DNA of 64,000 nt, taken from NCBI GenBank assembly GCA_947504025.1, contig CANNFX010000002.1, positions 124,001 through 188,000 on the forward strand, in the 5' to 3' direction. The stretch's first letter is position 1, and every line of letters starts with the position of its first letter. The notes beneath the pieces were generated by a model. The model did no database searches, was not told the origin of the DNA, and worked only from the letters and a program-made list of their open reading frames with translations. Both the position numbers and the translations under genes were made by a program. Source of the stretch: an uncultured Sphingomonadaceae bacterium. GTDB lineage: Bacteria; Pseudomonadota; Alphaproteobacteria; Sphingomonadales; Sphingomonadaceae. Below, piece after piece: positions 7,247 to 15,718 of this stretch.

Positions 7247-8584
7247 ATGGCGAGTGATCTTCTCAATATTGGTAGCAGCGGCACGCGTGCCGCGCAGGCT
7301 GCGCTGGCTGTAACCGGCCAGAATATCGCCAATGCCAATAATGCAGATTACACGCGGCGAAGGCTCGATGTGGCCGAGATGAATGCGACCGGCGGCATCG
7401 GCCAGTTCGGCGATTCCCGGCTTTCCGGCGTGCGGGTTGAAGGCGTTGGCCGAACCGTTTCACAATTTCTCGCCGCAGATGCGCGCCGTACCGGCAGTGA
7501 TATAGCGCGGGCTGATACACAGCTCGCCGGATTGCTAGTGGCCGAACGCGCGGTTGAGGGATCGGGCATTTATCCCGCGTTAGTAGAGTTTGAAGCCAGC
7601 CTTGCAGAGCTCGCCTCGGACCCGCTCAGCACGCCGCTGCGTGTGCAAGTGCTTGAAAGCGCGCGCGGAGCCGCTGCAAGCTTCGGCTTGGCGGCTGAAG
7701 GTATCTCCACCGCCATGGGCGAAGCGGCCTTTGCCGCTGAAGATGCTGTCAGCAGAGCCAATGGTTTTGCTACCGAACTGGCGCGCACCAACAACAATCT
7801 CGCCCGCGCACAGGAAGGTTCGGTCAGCCGCGCCGCTCTGCTTGATCAACGCGATGCACTGCTTAGTGATTTGTCGGGTATTGCGGGGATTACCGCAACC
7901 TTTGACGAGGCTGGCCGCGCGACCGTGCGGCTGGGCGATGGCAGTGGCCCGCTGCTGGTTCAAGGTGATACCACTGTTGCGCTGTCGGTCAGCAGCAACG
8001 CCGATGGCGCGATTGCTTTCGACGTTGGCGGAACAGCCGTTTCGCCAAATTCCGGCAGTCTCGCAGGCCACTCGCTGGCATTGGACCGCATGGCAGCACT
8101 GCAGACCGAACTTGATGGCGTTGCGGCCGGTTTGATCGCAGCGGCCAATGGCGCGCAAGCAAATGGCGCTGATCCTTCGGGCGCAGGCGGACAGCCGCTG
8201 TTTGCGGGCACCGGCGCAGGTGACATTGCAGTCGTGCTTGGCGGGCCAGCAGGCATAGCCACAGCGCCCGCAGGCAGCCCGGCAAACAGCCGCGACATTG
8301 GCAATTTGACCGCGCTGCAATCCGCACTCGCAAATGGCGGCCCGACATCGGGTATGGACGGGGTCCTGTTCGGCCTATCGAGCGAGATCAGCGGACGCGG
8401 TATCACGCGTGACGCTTTGCAAACAATCGCTGACAGCGCTGCTGCTTCGCTTGCCAGCGAAACTGCTGTCGATCTGGACGAGGAAGCGGCCAATCTGATC
8501 CGTTTCCAGCAAGCGTTTCAGGCCTCTGGCCGGGTGATCCAGGCTGCCACCGATATCTTCGACACAATTCTGGGCATCAGGTAA
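7247..8584 (+). CDS. flgK: Hook-filament junction protein FlgK (HAP1)
   Basis: 445 aa. LLNIGSSGTRAAQAALAVTG, then GQNIANANNADYTRR, is the FlgK N-terminus; VDLDEEAANLIRFQQAFQAS and a following AATDIFDTILGI helix are its C-terminus. It is about 100 aa shorter than enteric FlgK, the loss lying in the central surface domain. The N-terminal half contains a long helical segment rich in Ala. Followed 4 bases later by flgL. Confidence 0.94.
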   Translation: MASDLLNIGSSGTRAAQAALAVTGQNIANANNADYTRRRLDVAEMNATGGIGQFGDSRLSGVRVEGVGRTVSQFLAADARRTGSDIARADTQLAGLLVAERAVEGSGIYPALVEFEASLAELASDPLSTPLRVQVLESARGAAASFGLAAEGISTAMGEAAFAAEDAVSRANGFATELARTNNNLARAQEGSVSRAALLDQRDALLSDLSGIAGITATFDEAGRATVRLGDGSGPLLVQGDTTVALSVSSNADGAIAFDVGGTAVSPNSGSLAGHSLALDRMAALQTELDGVAAGLIAAANGAQANGADPSGAGGQPLFAGTGAGDIAVVLGGPAGIATAPAGSPANSRDIGNLTALQSALANGGPTSGMDGVLFGLSSEISGRGITRDALQTIADSAAASLASETAVDLDEEAANLIRFQQAFQASGRVIQAATDIFDTILGIR

Positions 8585-8588
8585 GATC

Positions 8589-9506
8589 ATGACCACAATT
8601 TCCAGAGGAACCGCTGCATTTTACGAGCGCTCGATTAGCCAGATGGCTGGCCTGCGCCGCGATGCCGAGCGCTTGCAACAACAACTGTCGACGGGCAAAC
8701 GGCTGGAGGTGTCTTCGGATGATCCCGTGGCGGCTGCGCGATTGCGGGGGCTGTCGCGGGCGGGTCGGCTGGCGGAGGTTGACAGCTCCAACGCGGCCCG
8801 CGCGAATGACGGGCTGCGCTATGCCGATAATGCTTTGCAGAATGTCGCCAATGATCTTGCCCGGGCCCGCGAGCTGACGGTGCAAGCGGCCAATGGCACC
8901 TTGTCCGATGCGCAGCGCGCGTTGATTGGTGAGGAGCTGGATCAGATCCAGACCTCGCTTGTGGCAACCGCTAATTTGACCGGCAGTGACGGCAGACCTT
9001 TATTCGCAGGCGATGGGGCTGGACCGGCCTATACGCTCGATGCTGCGGGCAATGCCGTTTATGCGGGCACAGCCGCAGCTGGCGACATTTCGCTGGGTGA
9101 TGGTTTGACCGTGACGCGCGGCGTGACCGGGCCTGAGGCGTTTGATTTCACAACCGGCGGCGTAGCCACCGATGTCTTCGCCTTTATCAAGGATTTGGCC
9201 GAGGCTCTTAAGGGTGCATCTACTGATCCGGCTGCTGCTGCACGTGCCGCGCTGGGCGGTTTTGACGATGCGCTGGAATCGCTCACCCGCTCGCAAACCG
9301 TAATCGGTGTGCGTGTTGCGTGGGTCGAGACGGTGCAGGACCGCCAGGTCGTGACATCGGAATCGCGGGTGCAGGAAACTGCCGATGCGGGCGGTGTCGA
9401 TTTCGCATCGACCATCGCGGAACTGCAGCAGATGCTTGTGGTGCTCGAGGCCAGCCAGGCCGGCTTCGCGCGGGTCAGCCAGCTTAGCCTCTTCAATTCA
9501 ATCTGA
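8589..9506 (+). CDS. flgL: Hook-filament junction protein FlgL (HAP3)
   Basis: 305 aa. The flagellin-like N-terminus GLRRDAERLQQQLSTGKRL followed by SSDDPVAAARLRG is characteristic of FlgL, and the C-terminus VDFASTIAELQQMLVVLEAS pairs with it. Standard length. Last structural gene of the flg block; motA follows after 28 bases without a visible terminator. Confidence 0.94.
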   Translation: MTTISRGTAAFYERSISQMAGLRRDAERLQQQLSTGKRLEVSSDDPVAAARLRGLSRAGRLAEVDSSNAARANDGLRYADNALQNVANDLARARELTVQAANGTLSDAQRALIGEELDQIQTSLVATANLTGSDGRPLFAGDGAGPAYTLDAAGNAVYAGTAAAGDISLGDGLTVTRGVTGPEAFDFTTGGVATDVFAFIKDLAEALKGASTDPAAAARAALGGFDDALESLTRSQTVIGVRVAWVETVQDRQVVTSESRVQETADAGGVDFASTIAELQQMLVVLEASQAGFARVSQLSLFNSI

Positions 9507-9534
9507 CTCTGATCGTTAGTTCGGGAAAAATATC

Positions 9535-10398
9535 ATGTTACCAGCGGTCGGAATTGTTGTCCTCATCGTACTTGTCTTCGGCGGATTTGCGCTGACTGGT
9601 GGTGCATTGGGCCCAGTATTGAAGGCGATGCCACTGGAGATGATGATCATCGGCGGCGCGGCAATAGGTGCCACTATCGCAGGCAATTCAAAGCATGAAA
9701 TGAAGGCGCTGGGCGGCGGTGTAAAAAGAATATTCAAGGGGCCGACCTTTACCCGCCAAGATCACGTCGATGCCATCGCGCTGACAGGCAAGCTGATAAA
9801 GATGTTCAAGACAGAAGGCCCCGTTGTTCTCGAGAGCCATGTGATGGATCCGCAGAATTCGACCTTGTTTGCTGAATTTCCGCGCATCTTGACCAATCAT
9901 TCCCTTACCAACCTGATCGCTGACACGTTTACTCTGCTTGTGGTCTCCTCGGGTTCGCTCGAGACGCATGCGGTTGAGGAGGTGATGGATAATACGATCA
10001 AGACCTATCTCCATGATCTAGATGAGCCAGCGCATGCATTACAAAACCTGGCGGATTCGTTGCCTGCCTTGGGAATTGTTGCGGCTGTTTTGGGCATCGT
10101 GAAAACCATGGGTTCGATTGACCAACCGCCCAGCGTGCTTGGCGGCATGATCGGTTCCGCACTGGTCGGAACGTTTCTTGGCGTGCTTTTGGCTTATGGC
10201 GTCGTAGGCCCGTTGGCTGGCCGGCTGAAGCAGATCAACGCTCAGGATCAGCAGATTTACCACTCGGTGAAGCAGATGCTGATCGCCTCGCTCAATGGCT
10301 ATCCCCATGCTCTCGCGGTAGAGAGTGCACGCTCCGGGTTGCCCGAGGCCGTGCGGCCGGAACTGATCGAATTGCTCGACCTGCTGAAGGCCAAGTAA
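9535..10398 (+). CDS. motA: Flagellar stator protein MotA
   Basis: 287 aa, full MotA length. Two N-terminal membrane helices (residues 3-25 and 33-50), a large cytoplasmic loop, and two C-terminal helices containing LPALGIVAAVLGIVKTMGSI and ALVGTFLGVLLAYGVVGPLA. The Pro and small-residue pattern of TM3-TM4 is the proton-channel signature. With MotB it makes the proton-driven stator. Confidence 0.95.
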   Translation: MLPAVGIVVLIVLVFGGFALTGGALGPVLKAMPLEMMIIGGAAIGATIAGNSKHEMKALGGGVKRIFKGPTFTRQDHVDAIALTGKLIKMFKTEGPVVLESHVMDPQNSTLFAEFPRILTNHSLTNLIADTFTLLVVSSGSLETHAVEEVMDNTIKTYLHDLDEPAHALQNLADSLPALGIVAAVLGIVKTMGSIDQPPSVLGGMIGSALVGTFLGVLLAYGVVGPLAGRLKQINAQDQQIYHSVKQMLIASLNGYPHALAVESARSGLPEAVRPELIELLDLLKAK

Positions 10399-10399
10399 G

Positions 10400-11257
10400 A
10401 TGGCCAGCGCAGCCGTAACCGAAGAGGCACCCGAGCCGGTCAGACCGATCATCGTCAAGAAGATCACGGTACAGGCCGCCGGGCATCACGGCGGCGCTTG
10501 GAAAGTTGCCTATGCCGACTTCGTAACGGCGATGATGGCATTTTTCCTGATGCTGTGGCTGCTCGGCGCGACCACAGAAGCGCAGCGCAAAGGCCTTGCC
10601 GATCACTTCTCGCCTACGCTTGTCCAATATCGTGAGCAAAGTGCCGGGTCGAACGGCTTGCTTAAAGGTAGTTCGATCACCGGCGTTGATAATTATCCCA
10701 ACGCAGCCGGGCAAACCGGTACCCAGACGATTACAATTCCCAAGGATACGACTGGTGGCCCACGCGAGGGCGCAGCGATGGATCGGAATGCCACCGAACG
10801 CGCAAAAGCGATTAAAGAAGAGATTGAAACGAAATTGCAGCAGTCGCGCAAATTGGCCAGGCTAGCGCGTCAGGTGCGCGTAATGAGATCACCAGAGGGT
10901 ATCCGTATCGATCTGGTGGATGACGCCGATTTTTCTATGTTCGCGCTTGGTACCACCATGCTGTTGCCTGAAGCGCGAGAGTTGCTCGGGGTTATTGCCA
11001 GTACTGTTGGAAATGACCCGTCAGCTATAAGTGTACGCGGCCACACCGACGCCTTGCCGTGGAAACCAGGCGTGGCATCTAACAATTGGTCGCTATCATC
11101 GGGCCGGGCAGAGGCCACGCGCCAGGAATTGATGCGCTCTGGCATCTCGGAGAGCCGCTTCAACCGTATCGAAGGCGTCGCCGACCGCGAACCGCTCATC
11201 AAGGATGACCCCGCCGATCCCCGCAACCGGCGGATGTCGATCCTGTTGATGAAGTAG
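10400..11257 (+). CDS. motB: Flagellar stator protein MotB
   Basis: 285 aa. GGAWKVAYADFVTAMMAFFL (residues 31-50) has the invariant proton-binding Asp (D40). The C-terminal OmpA-like peptidoglycan-binding domain shows ISVRGHTDALPW and an NWSLSSGRAEATRQELMRSG helix, ending in DPRNRRMSILLMK. Begins 1 base after motA stops. The linker (about residues 70-145) contains the charged plug-like helix. No terminator was found before the next gene. Confidence 0.96.
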   Translation: MASAAVTEEAPEPVRPIIVKKITVQAAGHHGGAWKVAYADFVTAMMAFFLMLWLLGATTEAQRKGLADHFSPTLVQYREQSAGSNGLLKGSSITGVDNYPNAAGQTGTQTITIPKDTTGGPREGAAMDRNATERAKAIKEEIETKLQQSRKLARLARQVRVMRSPEGIRIDLVDDADFSMFALGTTMLLPEARELLGVIASTVGNDPSAISVRGHTDALPWKPGVASNNWSLSSGRAEATRQELMRSGISESRFNRIEGVADREPLIKDDPADPRNRRMSILLMK

Positions 11258-11342
11258 CGTGCGTAATTCCCCTTAGGGTCCTCGCCAACCCGCATTTACC
11301 ATGTCCGTTTAGTCCTTCCCTTCGAACTGGAGGAAGACGGTC

Positions 11343-13775
11343 ATGTCACAACAAATATTGCCCCATCAACTCGCCGATGCGCTTAAGCTTGCGCAGCAAC
11401 CGATAGGCGGACTTAAAGTCCTGTCGCTCGATTGTTTCGACACGCTGCTATGGCGCGACACGCATAAACCCGCCGATATTTTCAGCATATTGCCCGGCAT
11501 CACGGCTCTGCAACGGGTGGTGGCCGAAGGGCAGGCACGCAAACGAGCAAAGGTGTCACGGGCGAGCAATGAAGTCTCCATTGACGAGATATATGCGCAA
11601 ATGCAGCCCAATGCCTCGGATGCCGAGCGCAAAGTAGCGGCCAACGACGAACTTGCTGCAGAGGCCCGCCATTGCTTCGTATTTGGCCCCTCAGTCGAAC
11701 TGATGCGCGCCGCCAAGGCCGCTGGTCTGACCATCATCATCGTCAGCGATACCTATCTGTCCGCCAAGCAGCTTCGCGCCTTGATCACCAATTCTGCGGG
11801 CGAAGAAGTGGCCGCAATGATCGACCGAATTTTCTGTTCGTCGGAGATCGGAAAACCCAAGGCCGAGGGCATGTTTGTGCCTGTCTTGAAGAAACTCAAA
11901 GTCGATCCCGCCGCTGTCCTGCACATTGGTGACAACCGGAGTGCCGACTACGTTGCGGCTAAGGAGGCAGGTATTCAAGCTGTACATCTGCAGCAGTTTT
12001 CACCTTTCGCGCAGCAGCGTCTACGGCTTGAATCTGCGATGGCGTCAATGACCGGTAAGGGTGCCGAAACTGTCGAAGGTGCTCAACCTCACCGCGCATC
12101 TCTGGCTTTACTGGAACCGCAATTGGCTGAAAATACCGGGCGATTTGGCTTGGCCGTCCTTGGCCCAATCTTTCGCGCATTTGACGCGTGGCTTCGGGCT
12201 GAGGCTGCTCAGCTGCAGGCCGTAAATGGCGGGACGGTCCATTGGCTGTTCCTGATGCGGGACGGACATCTGCCGCTTGAAATGCACCGCGCAAGCTGCG
12301 CGAGTGATGAGACGCCTGACTATGCCCATCCGGTTGAAATCAGCCGCTTCACTGCCACCGCCGCATCGCTCGCAGGACCCGGTGCGATTAACCGGCATAT
12401 CGAAAGCGAATTCGGACTCAATCCTGCAACACTGGCGCGCCAGATGCTGGTGCCCGAGGATGTGATCGAAAAGCTGGTTGATGAGGATATGGCCAGTTCC
12501 AGCATCCGCCTGCTGGCTGAGTTGAAGACAGGCCAACGCCGCAAACAGATCATGCGGGACGCACGCGCTTTCGCACAGCGGCTCGTCGCGCATATTCGCA
12601 AGACCGTAAATCCAGCGCCGGGCGATACGCTTATGCTGGCTGATCTTGGTTACAATGGTTCGGTCCAAAACCGGATCGATCACATTCTGGCGCGAGAGTT
12701 GGATGTGAAAGTGGCCGGGCGTTACCTGCTGCTGCGCGAACAAGACCGTCCCGGCCTCGACAAATCCGGTATGATCGATGCGCGTAGTCACGATCCGCAT
12801 TTCCTTGAAACGCTCTGTGCCAATGTCGCGGTTCTGGAACAGCTCTGCACGGCCTCCATGGGTTCTGTGATCGATTATGAAGAGGACGGTACACCGATCC
12901 GCCGCGCCAATGATATCAAGCAGCAACAAAGTGACGTTCGCGAACAGATCCAACGTGGTTGCCTGACCTTTGCCGAATTGCCCAGCGATACAGCGAGCAT
13001 TCGCGTGGCCAATCCAGATCTTCTGGCAATGTGGAGCGCCGCAGCGACTGCATCGCTCGCGCGCCTGATGTACCTGCCGCTGCCCGAAGAGCTCGCCGTG
13101 GTTCAGGCATTTGAACATGACGTTAATCTGGGGAGTGAGCGCACCGTATCGCTGTTCGAACCGGACATTGCAGCAAAGGCGATGCGCCAGTCCGGCCTGT
13201 TTTACCTTAAAGGATCCGAGCGCATGTATCTTCCCGCTGAATTGGTCGGCCAAGGGTTACCTGCCCGCCTGTCGCACTTCACGCAGAAACGCTTTGGTCT
13301 TGGTTTCGTATTCAATGACTTCGTTGACCGGGAGATCGAACTGCCCGTTATTTTCATGGACGGAGAACGCATTTCGCAATCTACCGTCACTGCCAGTGCC
13401 ACGCATGACGGATACTTCGTTGCTGCGATCCCGATCGGCGAAAACCGGTTCTCTATTGCAGTGCAATTCGGAGCGAGGTTTGAATATGTTCAAGTCGATA
13501 GTGTGAGCGCTATGCCAGTGTCGAAATTCCTGACTGGCGAGGCTGGTGCGAGGAAAGATACGACCGAACTGGCACCCGCCCTTGATGGGATGGAACAATG
13601 CGCCCCGCATCTGTTCAGCTGCGAGGATGAAGCTGCGCTGATGCTGATCCAGCCTCCGTCAGAAGATGCTGACGAACCGATGATGGCAGTTATCGCCTTC
13701 CGTCCGGTGGTGGAGCGCCGCGAGGTTCAGGTTTCTGCCGACCCGGTCCGTCAATTGGCAGGAGTGGCAGCATGA
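11343..13775 (+). CDS. HAD-superfamily protein with large C-terminal domain (COG5610 type)
   Basis: 810 aa, start supported by TGGAGGAAG about 10 bases upstream. Residues about 25-235 form a HAD fold: LSLDCFDTLLWRD (motif I), TIIIVSDTYLS (motif II), IGKPKAEGMF (motif III Lys) and VLHIGDNRSADYVAAKEAG (motif IV). The middle part has a MLADLGYNGSVQNRID motif that I associate with COG5610 predicted hydrolases, often found in glycan-synthesis loci. The C-terminal 250 aa are unassigned and beta-rich. It overlaps the methyltransferase by 4 bases and lies next to flagellin, so a role in flagellin modification is a reasonable guess but unproved. Confidence 0.7.
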   Translation: MSQQILPHQLADALKLAQQPIGGLKVLSLDCFDTLLWRDTHKPADIFSILPGITALQRVVAEGQARKRAKVSRASNEVSIDEIYAQMQPNASDAERKVAANDELAAEARHCFVFGPSVELMRAAKAAGLTIIIVSDTYLSAKQLRALITNSAGEEVAAMIDRIFCSSEIGKPKAEGMFVPVLKKLKVDPAAVLHIGDNRSADYVAAKEAGIQAVHLQQFSPFAQQRLRLESAMASMTGKGAETVEGAQPHRASLALLEPQLAENTGRFGLAVLGPIFRAFDAWLRAEAAQLQAVNGGTVHWLFLMRDGHLPLEMHRASCASDETPDYAHPVEISRFTATAASLAGPGAINRHIESEFGLNPATLARQMLVPEDVIEKLVDEDMASSSIRLLAELKTGQRRKQIMRDARAFAQRLVAHIRKTVNPAPGDTLMLADLGYNGSVQNRIDHILARELDVKVAGRYLLLREQDRPGLDKSGMIDARSHDPHFLETLCANVAVLEQLCTASMGSVIDYEEDGTPIRRANDIKQQQSDVREQIQRGCLTFAELPSDTASIRVANPDLLAMWSAAATASLARLMYLPLPEELAVVQAFEHDVNLGSERTVSLFEPDIAAKAMRQSGLFYLKGSERMYLPAELVGQGLPARLSHFTQKRFGLGFVFNDFVDREIELPVIFMDGERISQSTVTASATHDGYFVAAIPIGENRFSIAVQFGARFEYVQVDSVSAMPVSKFLTGEAGARKDTTELAPALDGMEQCAPHLFSCEDEAALMLIQPPSEDADEPMMAVIAFRPVVERREVQVSADPVRQLAGVAA

Positions 13776-14584
13776 CCAATCTCCTAATCCACTCAATGTC
13801 CGAGTTCAGCCCGCTGATCGGGCCAGCTCTTGAACGTGCGCAGGTCCAGCACGTTGCCGAGATCGGCAGTGAATTTGGCGGCATGTCGCGCTTTCTGGCT
13901 GACCATTGCGGTGCGGCAGGCGGCAAGCTGACCTGTATTGATCCATCGCCAAAGGACGCCTTCACCGATTGGGTGAGCGCGCATGACCATGTCGAACATG
14001 TTGCCTTGCCCAGCCTTGAAGCATTCGATCAGCTGTCGGACGTAGATGCCTGGGTGATTGACGGTGATCACAATTATTACACTGTTTCACGGGAATTGGA
14101 GGCGGCGGCTGCCATTGCGCAGCGCGATGGAACGCCCTTTCTGGCATTCCTGCACGATGTTGGCTGGCCAGCAGCGCGGCGTGATATGTATTATGCGCCT
14201 GACCGAATTCCCGAGGAGTACCGCCACCCTTATAGTTTCGAAGATGGTGTACATATCGACCTTGCCGAACTGGTTCCAAACGGAGGAATGCGCGGTATGG
14301 GGCAATATGCCTTGGCACTGCATTCTGGTGGACCGCGAAATGGGGTGCTGACTGCGGTGGAAGATTTTCTCGCTACGGCTGAACAGTCGGGACGCCAGCT
14401 GGTTTACGCCCACGTGCCGGCGGTGTTCGGCCTGGGCGTGATCATCGATGCGGAGGCCGAATGGGCTGATGACTTGGCAGGCATATTTGTGCCGTTTCAC
14501 GATAGTCCGTTGCTTGCCTCCCTCGAAGTGAACCGGCTGCGCAACTATGCAAAAGTGATTGAATGGCAGGACTGCGCAGCCTGA
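13772..14584 (+). CDS. Class I SAM-dependent methyltransferase (Methyltransf_24 type)
   Basis: 270 aa. VAEIGSEFGGMSRFLADHCG is the SAM-binding motif I; KLTCIDPSP is motif II with its acidic residue; DAWVIDGDHNYYTVSREL resembles the DG-D-H-Y motif of the Methyltransf_24 group, which includes sugar and lipopolysaccharide O-methyltransferases. Overlaps the HAD gene by ATGA and converges on flagellin across a shared terminator. The context suggests methylation of a flagellin-linked sugar; the substrate cannot be read from sequence. Confidence 0.68.
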   Translation: MTNLLIHSMSEFSPLIGPALERAQVQHVAEIGSEFGGMSRFLADHCGAAGGKLTCIDPSPKDAFTDWVSAHDHVEHVALPSLEAFDQLSDVDAWVIDGDHNYYTVSRELEAAAAIAQRDGTPFLAFLHDVGWPAARRDMYYAPDRIPEEYRHPYSFEDGVHIDLAELVPNGGMRGMGQYALALHSGGPRNGVLTAVEDFLATAEQSGRQLVYAHVPAVFGLGVIIDAEAEWADDLAGIFVPFHDSPLLASLEVNRLRNYAKVIEWQDCAA

Positions 14585-14610
14585 TCGGTTCAGCGTTTTT
14601 AATGGTATAG

Positions 14611-14645
14611 AAAAAGGCCCGGAGTTCACGCTCCGGGCCTTTCTT
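14611..14645. terminator. Bidirectional intrinsic terminator between methyltransferase and flagellin
   Basis: AAAGGCCCGGAG (14613-14624), loop TTCACG, CTCCGGGCCTTT (14631-14642): a perfect 12-bp stem with A-rich and T-rich flanks, able to stop both convergent units. Confidence 0.9.
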
Positions 14646-14666
14646 CTGGTACTGCTGTGGAAGGGA

Positions 14667-15485
14667 TTAACGCAGCAGCGAGAGCACGTTCTGCTGGCTC
14701 TGGTTGGCCTGTGCCAGCATGGCGGTCGATGCCTGGCTGAGGATCTGCGCCTTGGCGAGCGCAGTCGATTCAGCCGAGTAATCGGTATCTACAATCCGTG
14801 AACGCGCATCGGAAAGGTTGGTCGAATTGGTTGTCAGATTGTTGATTGCCGATTCCAGTCGGTTCTGACCGGCGCCAAGCGTGGCACGGGTGTCGCTTAC
14901 GGAATCAAGCGCAGCATCAACATTTGTGATCGTTGTAGCGGCAGCCGTTGTACTGCTTACGTCAAGCGCAGTGGCCGATACATTCGTGCCATCGATCGCC
15001 TTGCTGGTCAGAGCAACGGATTCCGTCGCGCTTGTTGCAATGTTGATCGAAACGTCAGTACCCGAAGTCGTGCTGAAAAGGGCAACGTCGTTGAACGTGG
15101 TGTTGGTCAGCACGCTGTCGATCTGTGACTGCAGCTCGGTAACCTCAGCGTTCATATAACCGCGATCAGTGTCGGAATAGGTGCCGGTGCTCGACTGGAT
15201 AGCCAATTCGCGGACACGCTGCAGCATGTTGGTGACCTCTTCCAGCGCACCTTCAGCGGTCGCTGCCAGTGCAATGCCGTCATTGGCGTTACGAACGCCT
15301 TGATTCATTGCACGGATATCTGAGGTCATCGTGGTTGAAATGGCGAGGCCGGCGGCATCGTCTTTCGCGCCGTTGATGCGCTTACCGCTGGAAAGGCGTT
15401 CCATTGCCTGACCGAGCATTTTGTCGGCCTGTGAGGACGCGTTGGAAGAGCGCAGCGCGCTGATGTTTGAATTGATAACAGCCAT
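14667..15485 (-). CDS. fliC: Flagellin
   Basis: 272 aa from ATG 15485, preceded by AAGGA; an upstream in-frame ATG at 15554 adds 23 non-flagellin residues. The N-terminus [38 protein letters not shown] and the C-terminal [20 protein letters not shown] with QNVLSLLR are the conserved D0/D1 regions. The middle is only about 90 residues, rich in Thr, Ser and Ala, with few charged residues: a short filament with little surface domain and many hydroxyl residues that could carry glycans. It is the only flagellin in the window. No sigma-54 site was found upstream; a sigma-28 promoter is possible but unclear. Confidence 0.95.
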   Translation of the reverse strand: MAVINSNISALRSSNASSQADKMLGQAMERLSSGKRINGAKDDAAGLAISTTMTSDIRAMNQGVRNANDGIALAATAEGALEEVTNMLQRVRELAIQSSTGTYSDTDRGYMNAEVTELQSQIDSVLTNTTFNDVALFSTTSGTDVSINIATSATESVALTSKAIDGTNVSATALDVSSTTAAATTITNVDAALDSVSDTRATLGAGQNRLESAINNLTTNSTNLSDARSRIVDTDYSAESTALAKAQILSQASTAMLAQANQSQQNVLSLLR

Positions 15486-15718
15486 GTAAAGTTCCTTGTC
15501 TGGTCGGTGTATGTTTATGGTCGTTACAACCCGGCAGTGCGCCGCGGCTGTCACCGGATAGATCGACCGATCAGACTGGAAGTTAAGCAGGCAGGCAGCA
15601 GCTCCAGCGTTTTCGCGCCTTTTCGATATAGGTGTTTGTTCGGAGTATTAAGTTTCCGCTTCGTTGGTCGTTCAACCCCCACAAGCCTCCTTGCAAACAA
15701 GGTTAATAGGGGGCCGAG
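15486..15718. other. Divergent intergenic region, flagellin / sigma-54 activator
   Basis: 233 bases hold the control regions of two divergent genes. No GG-N10-GC sigma-54 element is present on the flagellin strand. On the minus strand a TTAACTTCC...GTCGATC arrangement (near 15558-15588) is a weak look-alike of a sigma-28 site but the match is poor. A short inverted repeat CCTTG-TTTG-CAAGG lies at 15688-15701, just before the activator gene. Confidence 0.4.

Noticed and set aside
12108..13253. 381-aa minus-strand open frame over the HAD gene
   Set aside because: Antisense shadow of a gene with clear motifs; no ribosome site and no known family.
15550..15600. Possible sigma-28 promoter for flagellin
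   Set aside because: Only about half of the consensus positions match and the spacer is short; kept as unproved.
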